A stretch of 64,000 nt of DNA from Streptomyces sp. L-9-10 (GCF_004151105.1 NZ_PHRF01000095.1:248001-312000), one strand, 5' to 3'. Counted from the stretch's first letter, positions 42,067 through 51,184 are shown. Made by a program: numbers and translations. The notes: generated by a model from the sequence alone, not told the origin.

Positions 42067-43275
42067 ATGGCTCTCAATACATCCGCGGACGCTCCGCTGC
42101 CCGTCGGCGAGGTGTCGCGGCTCATCGGCGGGTGGATCGACCGGCTCGGCGCCGTCTGGGTCGAGGGACAGATCACCCAGCTCTCGCGCAGGCCGGGGGC
42201 GGGCGTCGTCTTTCTGACGCTGCGCGACCCGTCGTACGACATCTCGGTGAGCGTGACCTGCTACCGGCAGGTCTTCGACGCGATCGCCGATGTGGTCTCC
42301 GAGGGCGCGCGGGTCGTGGTGCAGGCCAAGCCCGAGTGGTACGCGCCGCGCGGGCAGCTGTCGCTGCGGGCCACGGAGATACGGCCCGTCGGGATCGGTG
42401 AACTGCTCGTCCGGCTGGAGCGGTTGAAGAAGTCCCTGGGCGCCGAGGGGCTGTTCGCCGCCGACCGCAAGAAGCAACTGCCCTTCCTGCCGCAGCTGAT
42501 CGGGCTGGTGTGCGGGCGGGCCTCGGCGGCCGAGCGCGATGTGCTGGAGAACGCGCGGCGGCGGTGGCCCGCGGTGCGCTTCGAGGTCCGCAACACCGCG
42601 GTGCAGGGGGTCAACGCGGTCGCGCAGGTCGTCCAGGCGGTCAAGGAGCTGGACGCGCTGCCGGAGGTGGATGTGATCGTCGTGGCGCGCGGCGGCGGCA
42701 GCGTGGAGGACCTGCTGCCGTTCTCGGACGAGCAGCTGGTGCGGGCGGTGGCCGCGTGCCGTACGCCCGTGGTCTCCGCGATCGGCCATGAGCCGGACGC
42801 GCCGCTGCTCGACCTGGTGGCGGATGTACGGGCCTCGACGCCGACCGACGCCGCGAAGCGGATCGTGCCGGACGTCGGGGAGGAGCAGGACCGCGTACAG
42901 GCCCTGCGGGACCGGGCGCTGCGGACGGTACGGGGGCTGCTCGACCGGGAGGAGCGCGGTCTCGCCCACGCGCTGGCGAGGCCCGTGATGGAGCGGCCGC
43001 ACCGGATGGTGGACGAGCGCGCGGCCGAGGTGGACGCGCTCGCCGACCGGAGCCGGCGCGTGCTGCGGCATCTGCTGGACCGCGCGGACTCGGAGCTGTC
43101 GCACACCCGGGCCCGGGTGGTCGCGCTGTCGCCCGCGGCGACGCTGGAGCGCGGGTACGCGGTGCTCCAGCGGCCGGACGGGACGGTCGTCCGTTCCGCG
43201 GAGGAGGTCACCGCGGCCGAGGAGCTGCGGGCCAGGGTGGCGGAGGGTGAGTTCACGGTGCGGGTCGCCGAGTGA
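42067..43275 (+). CDS. xseA: Exodeoxyribonuclease VII large subunit
   Basis: A 402-residue nuclease subunit. An N-terminal OB-fold (VWVEGQITQLSRRPGAGVVF, residues ~30-110) precedes the catalytic core with GRASAAERDVLENARRRWP, VIVVARGGGSVEDL and AIGHEPDAPLLDLVADVRASTPTDAA, and then the long coiled-coil arm. ATG 42067 is preferred; the open frame starts upstream in low-complexity sequence. It works with the small subunit XseB, whose gene begins 93 bp downstream. Confidence 0.95.
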   Translation: MALNTSADAPLPVGEVSRLIGGWIDRLGAVWVEGQITQLSRRPGAGVVFLTLRDPSYDISVSVTCYRQVFDAIADVVSEGARVVVQAKPEWYAPRGQLSLRATEIRPVGIGELLVRLERLKKSLGAEGLFAADRKKQLPFLPQLIGLVCGRASAAERDVLENARRRWPAVRFEVRNTAVQGVNAVAQVVQAVKELDALPEVDVIVVARGGGSVEDLLPFSDEQLVRAVAACRTPVVSAIGHEPDAPLLDLVADVRASTPTDAAKRIVPDVGEEQDRVQALRDRALRTVRGLLDREERGLAHALARPVMERPHRMVDERAAEVDALADRSRRVLRHLLDRADSELSHTRARVVALSPAATLERGYAVLQRPDGTVVRSAEEVTAAEELRARVAEGEFTVRVAE

Positions 43276-43284
43276 GCCCGGACA

Positions 43285-43320
43285 TGATCGCTGACGTGAT
43301 CGCTGACGTGATCGCTGACG
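43285..43320. repeat. Three 12-bp repeats between xseA and xseB
   Basis: TGATCGCTGACG occurs three times head to tail (43285-43296, 43297-43308, 43309-43320). They lie in the spacer between two genes of one complex, where they would lengthen the intercistronic RNA without adding stable structure. Confidence 0.9.
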
Positions 43321-43368
43321 GAAACGTAGTCGGACCGCGCGCACGCGCGCGTAACTAGGGTGGATCAC

Positions 43369-43614
43369 ATGGCCAGGACGGACGAGGGCACGACGCTCGG
43401 CTACGAGCAGGCGCGGGACGAACTGATCGAGGTCGTACGGCGGCTGGAGGCCGGCGGTACGTCCCTGGAGGACTCGCTGGCGCTGTGGGAGCGGGGCGAG
43501 GAGCTGGCGAAGGTGTGCCGCCGCTGGCTGGAGGGTGCCAGGGCGCGGCTGGACGCGTCCCTGGCGGACGAGTCGGCGGAACAGGACGGCAGCGGCGGTG
43601 CCGAAGCACAGTGA
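43369..43614 (+). CDS. xseB: Exodeoxyribonuclease VII small subunit
   Basis: An 81-residue helical protein. The signature GYEQARDELIEVVRRLEAGG, then SLEDSLALWERGEELAKVCR is the XseB family core. The tail is acidic and Gly-rich. ATG 43369 gives MARTDEG; a GTG three codons upstream (43360) is also possible. It forms filaments on XseA coiled coils in the ExoVII complex that degrades single-stranded DNA. Confidence 0.94.
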   Translation: MARTDEGTTLGYEQARDELIEVVRRLEAGGTSLEDSLALWERGEELAKVCRRWLEGARARLDASLADESAEQDGSGGAEAQ

Positions 43615-43772
43615 CCTGACGTCCGGGGCTTCCGGGGCCTCCGGGGCTTCGGGAGCCTCCGGGGGGGCTCCGGGCCTCCGGGGGGCTCCGTGGCCTCTGG
43701 GGCTTCCGACACCGCCGATGCCGCCGATGCCGCCGAGGGGCTGTGAGTCGGGTCACCACGACCGGGCTTTAG
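43615..43772. other. Low-complexity spacer after xseB
   Basis: The sequence is built from imperfect repeats of TCCGGGGC(C/T)T and then GCCGATGCCGCC-like units. It contains G- and C-runs that may fold, but there is no clean terminator hairpin and no gene. The nitroreductase promoter follows. Confidence 0.5.
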
Positions 43773-43801
43773 TTGAAGGTTCACACATCCGGTTGTACGG
43801 T
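43773..43801 (+). promoter_or_regulatory. Promoter of the nitroreductase-family gene
   Basis: TTGAAG (43773-43778), 17 nt and TACGGT (43796-43801) form a plausible principal-sigma (HrdB-type) promoter, 44 bp before the start codon. Confidence 0.6.
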
Positions 43802-43845
43802 GAAGCTGTTTGCCTGATCCAACGCGCCCCCCGGAAGGTATTTCC

Positions 43846-44436
43846 ATGTCCCTTGTTCTCGACCCCGCCGCTCAGGACCTCCTCTTCCGTGAGGCACGTA
43901 CGGCCAATACGTTCTCCGACGAGCCGGTGACCGAGGAGCAGGTACAGGCCATCTACGACCTGGTCAAGTACGGCCCCACCGCCTTCAACCAGTCGCCGCT
44001 GCGCGTCGTCCTGGTCCGCTCCGCCGAGGCCCGCGAGCGTCTCGTGCCGCACATGGCCGAGGGCAACCAGGCCAAGACCGCCACCGCGCCGCTGGTCGCG
44101 ATCCTGGCCGCCGACAACGAGTTCCACGAGGAACTCCCCCAGCTCTTCCCCGCCTTCCCGCAGGCCAAGGACGCGTTCTTCAGCGAGCGCCCGGCCCGTG
44201 AGCGGTCCGCCTCGCTGAACGCCGCCCTCCAGGCCGGCTACTTCATCGTCGGTGTCCGCGCCGCCGGTCTCGCCGCCGGCCCCATGACCGGCTTCGACGC
44301 CGCCGGTGTCCAGAAGGAGTTCCTGGACGGCGACCACACCCCGCTGGTGATCGTCAACATCGGCAAGCCCGGCGAGAACGCCTGGTACCCGCGCTCCCCG
44401 CGCCTCTCCTTCGACGAGGCCATCACCACCGTCTGA
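43846..44436 (+). CDS. Nitroreductase family protein (RutE/malonic semialdehyde reductase-like)
   Basis: A 196-residue FMN-dependent protein of the RutE/HadB-type group. The N-terminus has LFREARTANTFSDEPVTEEQ, then KYGPTAFNQSPLRVVLVRS. The FMN-binding NQSP and GPMTGFDAAGV, with NIGKPGENAWYPRSPRL near the end, are typical of malonic-semialdehyde-reductase annotation. GGAAGG precedes ATG 43846. It probably reduces an aldehyde or quinone-like compound with NADPH. No pyrimidine-degradation gene is nearby, so the physiological substrate stays open. Confidence 0.88.
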   Translation: MSLVLDPAAQDLLFREARTANTFSDEPVTEEQVQAIYDLVKYGPTAFNQSPLRVVLVRSAEARERLVPHMAEGNQAKTATAPLVAILAADNEFHEELPQLFPAFPQAKDAFFSERPARERSASLNAALQAGYFIVGVRAAGLAAGPMTGFDAAGVQKEFLDGDHTPLVIVNIGKPGENAWYPRSPRLSFDEAITTV

Positions 44437-44460
44437 GCCGGCCCAGAGCCCGGCGGACGA

Positions 44461-44503
44461 CGAGGCCGCTGCCCCGTACATCGCGTACAGGACAGCGGCC
44501 TCG
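44461..44503. terminator. Bidirectional terminator, nitroreductase / DUF4245
   Basis: CGAGGCCGCTG (44461-44471) pairs perfectly with CAGCGGCCTCG (44493-44503); the 21-nt loop contains a further GTAC palindrome. It separates convergent genes. Confidence 0.8.
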
Positions 44504-44538
44504 CCCGTCAGGACTCCCCGACGTCAGACTTCCCGGCC

Positions 44539-45123
44539 TCAGATTTTCCCCGACTCCGGCGTCCCGGCGTCGGATGTCCCGGCCTCCGGTTTCCCGGCCT
44601 CCGGCTTCTCGGCCTCCAGCGCGGCGGCCATCTCCGCCAGCCGTTCATAGGACGCCGTACCCGTCACCACGGTCGTCGCGTCCCCCTCCGTCCGGACCAG
44701 GGCGTCGTACTTCGGCCCCTCCCAGCGCTGCCACGTCTCGCCCGCCACCTGCTGCGTCTTGCCCGTGTCCGCGGCCTGCTGGCTGACCTCCGCGGCGTAC
44801 TTCTCCGGGGCGCTCGTCGACTGCTCGACCGCGACGTACTCGCCGTCCGGGGCCAGGTAGCCGAGGTGCCAGGCGTTGCCGCTCTCGCGCTTGTACGAGA
44901 CGGACGTCGGCTTCCACGTCTCCGCCAGGCCCGCCGGCGCCAGCACCGGATACGGCGCCGCGCGCCGCGCGGTCAGCAGTTCGACCCGGTAGTCGACCGC
45001 CTTGACCGGGATGCCCTTCTCGTCGTGCGGGATGAACACATAGATCCCCGCGACGACGAGCCCGATGACCGCCATCGACAGGAACAGGTCCCGCACCGTC
45101 TGTTTGCCTCGCTTGCTCGCCAC
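44539..45123 (-). CDS. DUF4245 single-pass membrane protein
   Basis: A 194-residue protein starting at GTG 45123. A Lys/Arg N-terminus precedes one transmembrane helix (about residues 12-31, LFLSMAVIGLVVAGIYVFIP). The extracytoplasmic domain has VDYRVELLTARRAAPYPVLAP and WKPTSVSYKRESG, diagnostic of DUF4245, a family confined mainly to actinobacteria and found beside glpX. A Glu/Lys/Ala-Gly repeat tail (KPEAGKPEAG) ends the protein. It is divergent from glpX. Function unknown. Confidence 0.88.
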   Translation of the reverse strand: MASKRGKQTVRDLFLSMAVIGLVVAGIYVFIPHDEKGIPVKAVDYRVELLTARRAAPYPVLAPAGLAETWKPTSVSYKRESGNAWHLGYLAPDGEYVAVEQSTSAPEKYAAEVSQQAADTGKTQQVAGETWQRWEGPKYDALVRTEGDATTVVTGTASYERLAEMAAALEAEKPEAGKPEAGTSDAGTPESGKI

Positions 45124-45246
45124 CGCACCATCGTCGCATCACGGCGTGGCGCTCATCCGTGGGGCCCTCTGCTCAATTTGTCGATGTACGGATAGAGTCG
45201 GATCACCCTCTTTTCCGGCCGTCGCCGTACAGAAAGGTGCGCTCCG

Positions 45247-46278
45247 ATGACCGAACATCAACTACCTCATCCGCTTGAGGTGTCTCCCGAGGCACCCGAC
45301 CGCAACCTCGCCCTGGAGCTGGTCCGGGTCACCGAAGCAGCCGCCATGGCGGCCGGCCGGTGGGTCGGGCGCGGTGACAAGAACGGCGCGGACGGCGCCG
45401 CGGTGAACGCCATGCGCACGCTCGTCTCCACCGTGTCGATGAACGGCGTCGTCGTCATCGGCGAGGGCGAGAAGGACGAAGCCCCGATGCTGTTCAACGG
45501 GGAGCATGTCGGCGACGGCACCGGCGCCGAGGTCGACATCGCCGTGGACCCCATCGACGGCACCACCCTGAACGCCAAGGGCATGCCGAACGCGATCGCC
45601 GTCCTGGCCGCCGCGGACCGCGGGGCCATGTTCGACCCGTCCGCGGTCTTCTACATGGACAAGCTGGTCACCGGCCCCGAGGCGGCCGACTTCGTCGACA
45701 TCAACGCGCCTGTCGCGGTCAACATCCGCCGGGTCGCCAAGGCCAAGCACTCGTCGCCCGACGATGTCACCGTCGTCATCCTCGACCGCCCCCGCCACGA
45801 GGGCATCGTCAAGGAGATCAGGGAGACGGGCGCGCGGATCAAGTTCATCTCCGACGGCGATGTGGCCGGTTCGATCATGGCCGCGCGCGAAGGCACGGGC
45901 ATCGACCTGCTGATGGGCGTCGGCGGCACCCCCGAGGGCATCATCTCGGCGTGCGCCATAAAGTGCCTCGGCGGGGTCATCCAGGGCAGGTTGTGGCCCA
46001 AGGACGAGGCCGAGCGGCAGCACGCGATCGACGCCGGGCACGATCTGGACCGCGTCCTGTCCACGGACGATCTGGTCAGTGGCGACAATGTCTTCTTCGT
46101 CGCCACGGGCATCACGGACGGCGAGCTGCTGCGCGGGGTGCGCTACCGCTCGGAGACCGCGACCACCCAGTCCCTGGTCATGCGCTCGAAGTCGGGCACG
46201 ATCCGGCAGATCGACTCGACCCATCGGCTCTCGAAGCTCCGCGCCTACAGCACGATCGATTTCGACCGCGCCAAGTAG
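45247..46278 (+). CDS. glpX: Fructose-1,6-bisphosphatase class II
   Basis: A 343-residue GlpX-type phosphatase of gluconeogenesis, converting fructose-1,6-bisphosphate to fructose-6-phosphate. The metal-binding Asp/Glu motifs are GEGEKDEAP and DPIDGTT (Asp101, Asp104), with the late ISDGDVAGSIMAA and GVGGTPEG loops. Length and motifs are canonical. ATG 45247; AAAGG precedes it. It sits next to DUF4245 and a wbl gene, with fumarase genes downstream, an order that I recall from S. coelicolor. It ends in a very strong terminator. Confidence 0.96.
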   Translation: MTEHQLPHPLEVSPEAPDRNLALELVRVTEAAAMAAGRWVGRGDKNGADGAAVNAMRTLVSTVSMNGVVVIGEGEKDEAPMLFNGEHVGDGTGAEVDIAVDPIDGTTLNAKGMPNAIAVLAAADRGAMFDPSAVFYMDKLVTGPEAADFVDINAPVAVNIRRVAKAKHSSPDDVTVVILDRPRHEGIVKEIRETGARIKFISDGDVAGSIMAAREGTGIDLLMGVGGTPEGIISACAIKCLGGVIQGRLWPKDEAERQHAIDAGHDLDRVLSTDDLVSGDNVFFVATGITDGELLRGVRYRSETATTQSLVMRSKSGTIRQIDSTHRLSKLRAYSTIDFDRAK

Positions 46279-46290
46279 TCACCGCGCGTG

Positions 46291-46346
46291 ACGTATACGG
46301 AGGGGGCTGCCCCAGCTGTGCGGCGGGGCGCCCCCTCCGTATACGT
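46291..46346. terminator. 17-bp perfect hairpin between glpX and the wbl gene
   Basis: ACGTATACGGAGGGGGC (46291-46307) pairs exactly with GCCCCCTCCGTATACGT (46330-46346). Inside, GCCCC (46309-46313) pairs with GGGGC (46325-46329). It serves convergent glpX and wbl. Immediately after, the outer arm sequence CCGTATACGTACCG is repeated in tandem (46337-46350 and 46351-46364). Confidence 0.92.
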
Positions 46347-46371
46347 ACCGCCGTATACGTACCGCCACGCT

Positions 46372-46746
46372 TCAACCGGCGGCGGCGATGCGGTCGCCCG
46401 CCGCGGCGGCCTTCCGCAGCTCCACCTCGCGCCGCCGGCGGCGGGCCAGCACCACCCGGCGCTCGGCAGCGGTCAGGCCGCCCCACACGCCGTACGGCTC
46501 GGGCTGGAGCAGGGCATGCTCCCGGCAGTCGACCATGACCGGACAGCGGGCACAGACCCGCTTCGCGGCCTCCTCCCGCGCCAGCCTCGCGGCTGTCGGC
46601 TCCTTGGAAGGGGCGAAGAACAATCCGGCTTCGTCCCGGCGGCACACCGCCTCCGAATGCCAGGGCCCGGCCTGATCCTCCCGAGCGGGACTCCGCTGGG
46701 GCGGTACGGCGGCGACCTGCAGGGGCTGATGCGGCAGTTGCAGCAC
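46372..46746 (-). CDS. wblI: WhiB-like iron-sulfur regulator
   Basis: A 124-residue Wbl protein with the four cluster Cys residues at C35, C65, C68 and C74 (VCRRDEAGLFF, CARCPVMVDC), the GVWGG turn and a C-terminal basic helix (ERRVVLARRRRREVELRK). Wbl proteins bind a [4Fe-4S] cluster and act with the principal sigma factor region 4. The start is GTG 46746, with CAGGAG 8 bases before it. Its place next to glpX fits wblI of S. coelicolor as I remember it, but the symbol is by position and is not proven. The 246 bp upstream hold its promoter and low-complexity sequence. Confidence 0.9.
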   Translation of the reverse strand: MLQLPHQPLQVAAVPPQRSPAREDQAGPWHSEAVCRRDEAGLFFAPSKEPTAARLAREEAAKRVCARCPVMVDCREHALLQPEPYGVWGGLTAAERRVVLARRRRREVELRKAAAAGDRIAAAG

Positions 46747-46992
46747 GGTCTACTCCTGACGACGGCTTCGCGAGCGAGAGACGATGAAGCTTTCCCTACC
46801 CGCTGTACGCACGCCTATGCACTGAGTGGCAGCCAGTTCGGAGTGCGGAACGCGGTACGGCATTCCGGACGCGCCCCCGCGACGGGACGTCTTCGACCAG
46901 AAGCAGCCGAGCCGGACGAGCGGAACAAGCCGCACGAGCCGGACCAGACGCATGAGTCACGCCAGACGCACAAGCCACACGAGCCGTGCGCG

Positions 46993-47691
46993 TCAGTGGC
47001 CGAAGTGCTTGCGGAGCTGATTGCGGAGATCGGCGATGAACTTGCCGCGCTTCGGTTTGGCCTCGACATTGCCGAACACCGAGTAGCCGTTCACGATCAC
47101 CGTCGGCGCGTCCCGCTCCTCGGCCTCCAGCGTGACCACCTCGAAGTTGCCGAAGATTCCGGTGCCGTTGCCGCGCAGCGAGATGTTCTCGGGGACCGTG
47201 ATCTCGACATTGCCGAAAATGGACGTCGCGTTGATCACAGTGGTCCGCTGCCCGAAGAGCGCCTCGGTCAGGTCGATCTCGATATTGCCGAAGAGCGAGA
47301 AGGCGTTGGTCTTGCGGCCGATACGCCAGCGGCCCCTGCGGGTCGAGCTGCTGAAGATCGCGACGAGGTTCTCGGCGGGGGCCGTGGGGTCCTCCGGACC
47401 GTATCCGTACGAGCCCGACACGGACTCGCCCGGCGCGGGCCGCCGGCCGTCGGCTCCGGTGACCGGCAAGTCGCGTACCAGCGGCTCCAGTTCGGCGACG
47501 GTCTTGGCCCGGTAGACGGAGTCGATCCGCTCGGCGTGCTCCTCGGCGTCCAGCCGGCCCTCGGCGAGGGCCTCCCGAAGGATGTCCGCGATCCGGTCAC
47601 GGTCGGCGTCGGAGGCCCGGATGGCCGGCGGCTCCGCCGACGCGACCGGCTTCTGCGCGACCGGCTTCTGAGGGTGCTTTTCGAGGTCCAC
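46993..47691 (-). CDS. DUF1707 protein with LiaF-like C-terminal domain
   Basis: A 232-residue soluble protein. Residues 24-76 are a DUF1707 domain (IRASDADRDRIADILREAL and DAEEHAERIDSVYRAKT). The C-terminal half contains the repeated pattern SLFGNIEIDL, SIFGNVEITVP, GIFGNFEV and SVFGNVEA, matching the LiaF/DUF2154 beta-repeat fold that senses or scaffolds at the membrane. No transmembrane segment is present. GTG 47691 is the start. It may be an adaptor of an envelope-stress system, but no partner kinase lies adjacent. Confidence 0.85.
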   Translation of the reverse strand: MDLEKHPQKPVAQKPVASAEPPAIRASDADRDRIADILREALAEGRLDAEEHAERIDSVYRAKTVAELEPLVRDLPVTGADGRRPAPGESVSGSYGYGPEDPTAPAENLVAIFSSSTRRGRWRIGRKTNAFSLFGNIEIDLTEALFGQRTTVINATSIFGNVEITVPENISLRGNGTGIFGNFEVVTLEAEERDAPTVIVNGYSVFGNVEAKPKRGKFIADLRNQLRKHFGH

Positions 47692-47886
47692 GGACCCAGG
47701 GTAGCGAAACGCGATAGATCGCGACTAGGGGCAGAACCGCCACGCGCCGCGAGTCGTCGCGACTGGGCCTTACCGCACAGCACTGAGCCTTACCTCACAG
47801 CACCGCTGTCGGTGCCGCGTCCTACGCTGGAGGTCGCGTCGCCAATGGAGGCCACGCCGCTGTCTGTCGAGTGAGGAATGGCCGTA

Positions 47887-49551
47887 ATGCCGGAGTTTGC
47901 GTACTCGGATCTGCTTCCGCTGGGAGAGGACACCACGCCGTACCGGCTGGTGACCGCCGAAGGTGTCTCCACCTTCGAGGCCGACGGCCGTACGTTCCTC
48001 AAGGTCGAGCCGGAGGCGCTGCGTACGCTCGCCGCCGAGGCGATGCACGACATCTCGCACTATCTGCGCCCGGCCCATCTCGCTCAGCTGCGCAGGATCG
48101 TGGACGACCCCGAGGCGTCCTCGAACGACAAGTTCGTGGCACTCGACCTCCTCAAGAACGCGAATATCGCGGCCGCGGGCGTGCTGCCCATGTGCCAGGA
48201 CACCGGTACGGCGATCGTGATGGGCAAGCGCGGGCAGAACGTACTGACGAGCGGCGGCGACGAGGAAGCCCTGTCGCACGGCATCTACGACGCGTACACG
48301 AAGCTGAATCTGCGCTATTCGCAGATGGCCCCGCTCACCATGTGGGAGGAGAAGAACACCGGCTCGAACCTGCCCGCGCAGATCGAGCTGTACGCGACCG
48401 ACGGCGGCGCGTACAAGTTCCTCTTCATGGCGAAGGGCGGCGGCTCCGCCAACAAGTCGTTCCTCTACCAGGAGACCAAGGCGGTCCTGAACGAGTCCTC
48501 CATGATGAAGTTCCTGGAGGAGAAGATCCGTTCGCTCGGTACGGCCGCGTGCCCGCCGTACCACCTGGCGATCGTGGTGGGCGGTACGTCCGCCGAGTTC
48601 GCGCTCAAGACCGCGAAGTACGCCTCCGCGCACTACCTGGACGAGCTGCCGTCCGAGGGCTCCCCGACCGGCCACGGCTTCCGTGACAAGGAGCTGGAGG
48701 AGAAGGTCTTCGAGCTGACGCAGAAGATCGGTATCGGCGCGCAGTTCGGCGGCAAGTACTTCTGCCACGACGTACGGGTGGTGCGGCTGCCGCGGCACGG
48801 CGCGTCGCTGCCGGTCGCGATCGCCGTCTCCTGCTCGGCCGACCGGCAGGCCGTCGCGAAGATCACCGCCGAGGGCGTCTTCCTGGAGCAGCTGGAGAAG
48901 GACCCGGCGCGCTTCCTCCCGGAGACCACCGACGAACACCTCGATGAGGGACAGGTCGTCCGGATCGATCTCAACCGTCCGATGGACGACGTCCTCGCCG
49001 AGTTGACGAAGTATCCGGTCAAGACGCGGCTGTCGCTCACCGGCCCGCTCGTGGTGGCCCGTGACATCGCGCACGCCAAGATCAAGGAGCGGCTCGACGC
49101 GGGCGAGGAGATGCCGCAGTACCTGAAGGACCACCCGGTCTACTACGCGGGCCCGGCGAAGACGCCCGAGGGGTACGCCTCCGGCTCGTTCGGCCCGACG
49201 ACCGCCGGGCGGATGGACTCGTACGTGGAGCAGTTCCAGGCGGCGGGCGGCTCGAAGGTCATGCTCGCCAAGGGCAACCGGTCGAAGCAGGTCACCGACG
49301 CGTGCGGCACGCACGGCGGCTTCTACCTCGGCTCGATCGGCGGCCCGGCGGCCCGGCTCGCCCAGGACTGCATCAAGAAGGTCGAGGTCGTCGAGTACGA
49401 GGAGCTGGGCATGGAGGCGGTCTGGAAGATCGAGGTGGAGGACTTCCCCGCGTTCATCGTCGTGGACGACAAGGGGAACGACTTCTTCACCGAGCCCGCC
49501 CCGGCGCCGACGTTCACCAGCATCCCGGTCCGCGGCCCCGGTCTCGCCTGA
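47887..49551 (+). CDS. Class I fumarate hydratase (iron-sulfur)
   Basis: A 554-residue single-chain fumarase, heat-labile [4Fe-4S] type. Cluster Cys residues are in PMCQDTGT, KYFCHDVRV and VSCSADRQA, and the C-terminal TDACGTHGGFY segment is typical. It hydrates fumarate to malate in the TCA cycle. ATG 47887 (MPEFAYSD) is chosen because GAGG stands ten bases upstream; ATG 47878 is the alternative. The class II enzyme gene fumC follows, so this genome has both types. The class I enzyme is usually favoured with iron and low oxidative stress. Confidence 0.95.
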   Translation: MPEFAYSDLLPLGEDTTPYRLVTAEGVSTFEADGRTFLKVEPEALRTLAAEAMHDISHYLRPAHLAQLRRIVDDPEASSNDKFVALDLLKNANIAAAGVLPMCQDTGTAIVMGKRGQNVLTSGGDEEALSHGIYDAYTKLNLRYSQMAPLTMWEEKNTGSNLPAQIELYATDGGAYKFLFMAKGGGSANKSFLYQETKAVLNESSMMKFLEEKIRSLGTAACPPYHLAIVVGGTSAEFALKTAKYASAHYLDELPSEGSPTGHGFRDKELEEKVFELTQKIGIGAQFGGKYFCHDVRVVRLPRHGASLPVAIAVSCSADRQAVAKITAEGVFLEQLEKDPARFLPETTDEHLDEGQVVRIDLNRPMDDVLAELTKYPVKTRLSLTGPLVVARDIAHAKIKERLDAGEEMPQYLKDHPVYYAGPAKTPEGYASGSFGPTTAGRMDSYVEQFQAAGGSKVMLAKGNRSKQVTDACGTHGGFYLGSIGGPAARLAQDCIKKVEVVEYEELGMEAVWKIEVEDFPAFIVVDDKGNDFFTEPAPAPTFTSIPVRGPGLA

Positions 49552-49588
49552 CGCCCGCACCGTCCAAGCCCCGCACGGCCCCTTCGAC

Positions 49589-49621
49589 GCGCCCTCCCCG
49601 GCCTTCCTCCGGGGAGGGCGC
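49589..49621 (+). terminator. Terminator between the two fumarase genes
   Basis: GCGCCCTCCCCGG (49589-49601) and CCGGGGAGGGCGC (49609-49621) form a perfect 13-bp stem with a 7-nt loop. Confidence 0.85.
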
Positions 49622-49722
49622 TCCCGTCTCCACCACACTCCCGGGGGAACGCCCTGCGGGAACGTCCCGCGGGAACACATCGGATCAGCCGGACGCTCAC
49701 CCTCGCAGGAGGTACGACGACG

Positions 49723-51120
49723 ATGACGACCGACGAGAACCAGTACCGGACCGAGCACGACTCCATGGGCGAGGTACGGGTCCCCGCGCACGCCAAGTGG
49801 CGTGCCCAGACGCAGCGCGCGGTGGAGAACTTCCCCGTCTCGGGACAGCGGCTGGAGCGCGCCCATATCGAGGCCCTGGCCCGCGTCAAGTCCGCCGCGG
49901 CCAAGGTGAACGCCGAGCTCGGAGTGATCGACAAGGACATCGCGGACGCCATCCAGGACGCGGCGGCCGAGGTCGCGGACGGCCGCTGGGACGAGCACTT
50001 CCCGGTGGACGTCTTCCAGACGGGCTCCGGCACCTCCTCGAACATGAACACCAACGAGGTGCTCGCCACGCTCGCCACCGAGCGTCTCGGCCGTGAGGTC
50101 CACCCGAACGACCATGTGAACGCCTCGCAGAGCTCCAACGACGTCTTCCCGTCGAGCATCCACATCGCCGCGACCGCCGCCGTCACCGGCGGGCTGATGC
50201 CGGCGCTGGACCATCTCGCCGCCTCCCTGGAGCGCAAGGCCGAGGAGTTCCGGGACGTCGTGAAGTCGGGCCGTACGCATCTGATGGACGCCACGCCCGT
50301 CACCCTGGGCCAGGAGTTCGGCGGCTACGCCGCGCAGATCCGGTACGCGGGCGAGCGGCTGACGGCCTCGCTGCCCCGGCTCGCCGAGCTTCCCCTCGGC
50401 GGTACGGCGGTGGGCACCGGCATCAACACACCGCCCGGCTTCTCCGCGGCCGTCATCGCGGAGGTCGCGCGCGCGACCGGGCTGCCGCTGACGGAGGCCC
50501 GTAACCACTTCGAGGCGCAGGGGGCCCGCGACGGGCTCGTGGAGACCTCGGGCCAGCTCCGTACGCTCGCCGTCTCCCTCACCAAGATCGCCAACGATCT
50601 GCGCTGGATGGCCTCGGGCCCGCGCACCGGTCTGGCCGAAATCAGCCTCCCCGATCTCCAGCCCGGCTCCTCGATCATGCCCGGCAAGGTCAATCCGGTG
50701 ATCCCGGAGGCGGTGCTGATGGTCGCCGCGCAGGTCACGGGCAACGACGCCACGGTCGCGACGGCCGGCGCCGCCGGGAACTTCGAGCTGAACGTGATGC
50801 TCCCGGTGATCGCCAAGAACCTCCTGGAGTCCGTACGGCTGCTCACGAACGTCTCCCGGCTGCTCGCGGACCGTACGGTCGACGGCGTCACGGCCCATGT
50901 GGAGCGGGCCCGCGCGTACGCCGAGTCGTCCCCGTCCGTGGTCACGCCGCTGAACAAGTACCTCGGGTACGAGGAGGCCGCGAAGGTCGCCAAGCGGTCC
51001 CTCGCCGAGCACACGACGATCCGCGAGACGGTGCTGGCGGGCGGCTACGTGGAGCGCGGGGATCTCACCCTGGAGCAGCTCGACGAGGCACTGGATGTCC
51101 TGCGCATGACACATCCGTGA
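49723..51120 (+). CDS. fumC: Class II fumarate hydratase
   Basis: A 465-residue fumarase C. The signature GSSIMPGKVNP is present, with TGSGTSSNMNTNEV, HVNASQSSNDVFP and KSGRTHLMDATP active-site segments and a normal length. It is oxygen-stable and metal-free. ATG 49723 with GGAGG at the right distance. It is separated from the class I gene by a terminator, so separate control is likely. Redundant fumarases may back each other up when iron or oxygen change. Confidence 0.96.
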   Translation: MTTDENQYRTEHDSMGEVRVPAHAKWRAQTQRAVENFPVSGQRLERAHIEALARVKSAAAKVNAELGVIDKDIADAIQDAAAEVADGRWDEHFPVDVFQTGSGTSSNMNTNEVLATLATERLGREVHPNDHVNASQSSNDVFPSSIHIAATAAVTGGLMPALDHLAASLERKAEEFRDVVKSGRTHLMDATPVTLGQEFGGYAAQIRYAGERLTASLPRLAELPLGGTAVGTGINTPPGFSAAVIAEVARATGLPLTEARNHFEAQGARDGLVETSGQLRTLAVSLTKIANDLRWMASGPRTGLAEISLPDLQPGSSIMPGKVNPVIPEAVLMVAAQVTGNDATVATAGAAGNFELNVMLPVIAKNLLESVRLLTNVSRLLADRTVDGVTAHVERARAYAESSPSVVTPLNKYLGYEEAAKVAKRSLAEHTTIRETVLAGGYVERGDLTLEQLDEALDVLRMTHP

Positions 51121-51184
51121 ACACGTGAGGTGTGCCGTGGCGCCCCGCACACCACCGCCCGGGTCCTGTCCGTAAGATCTGCGC

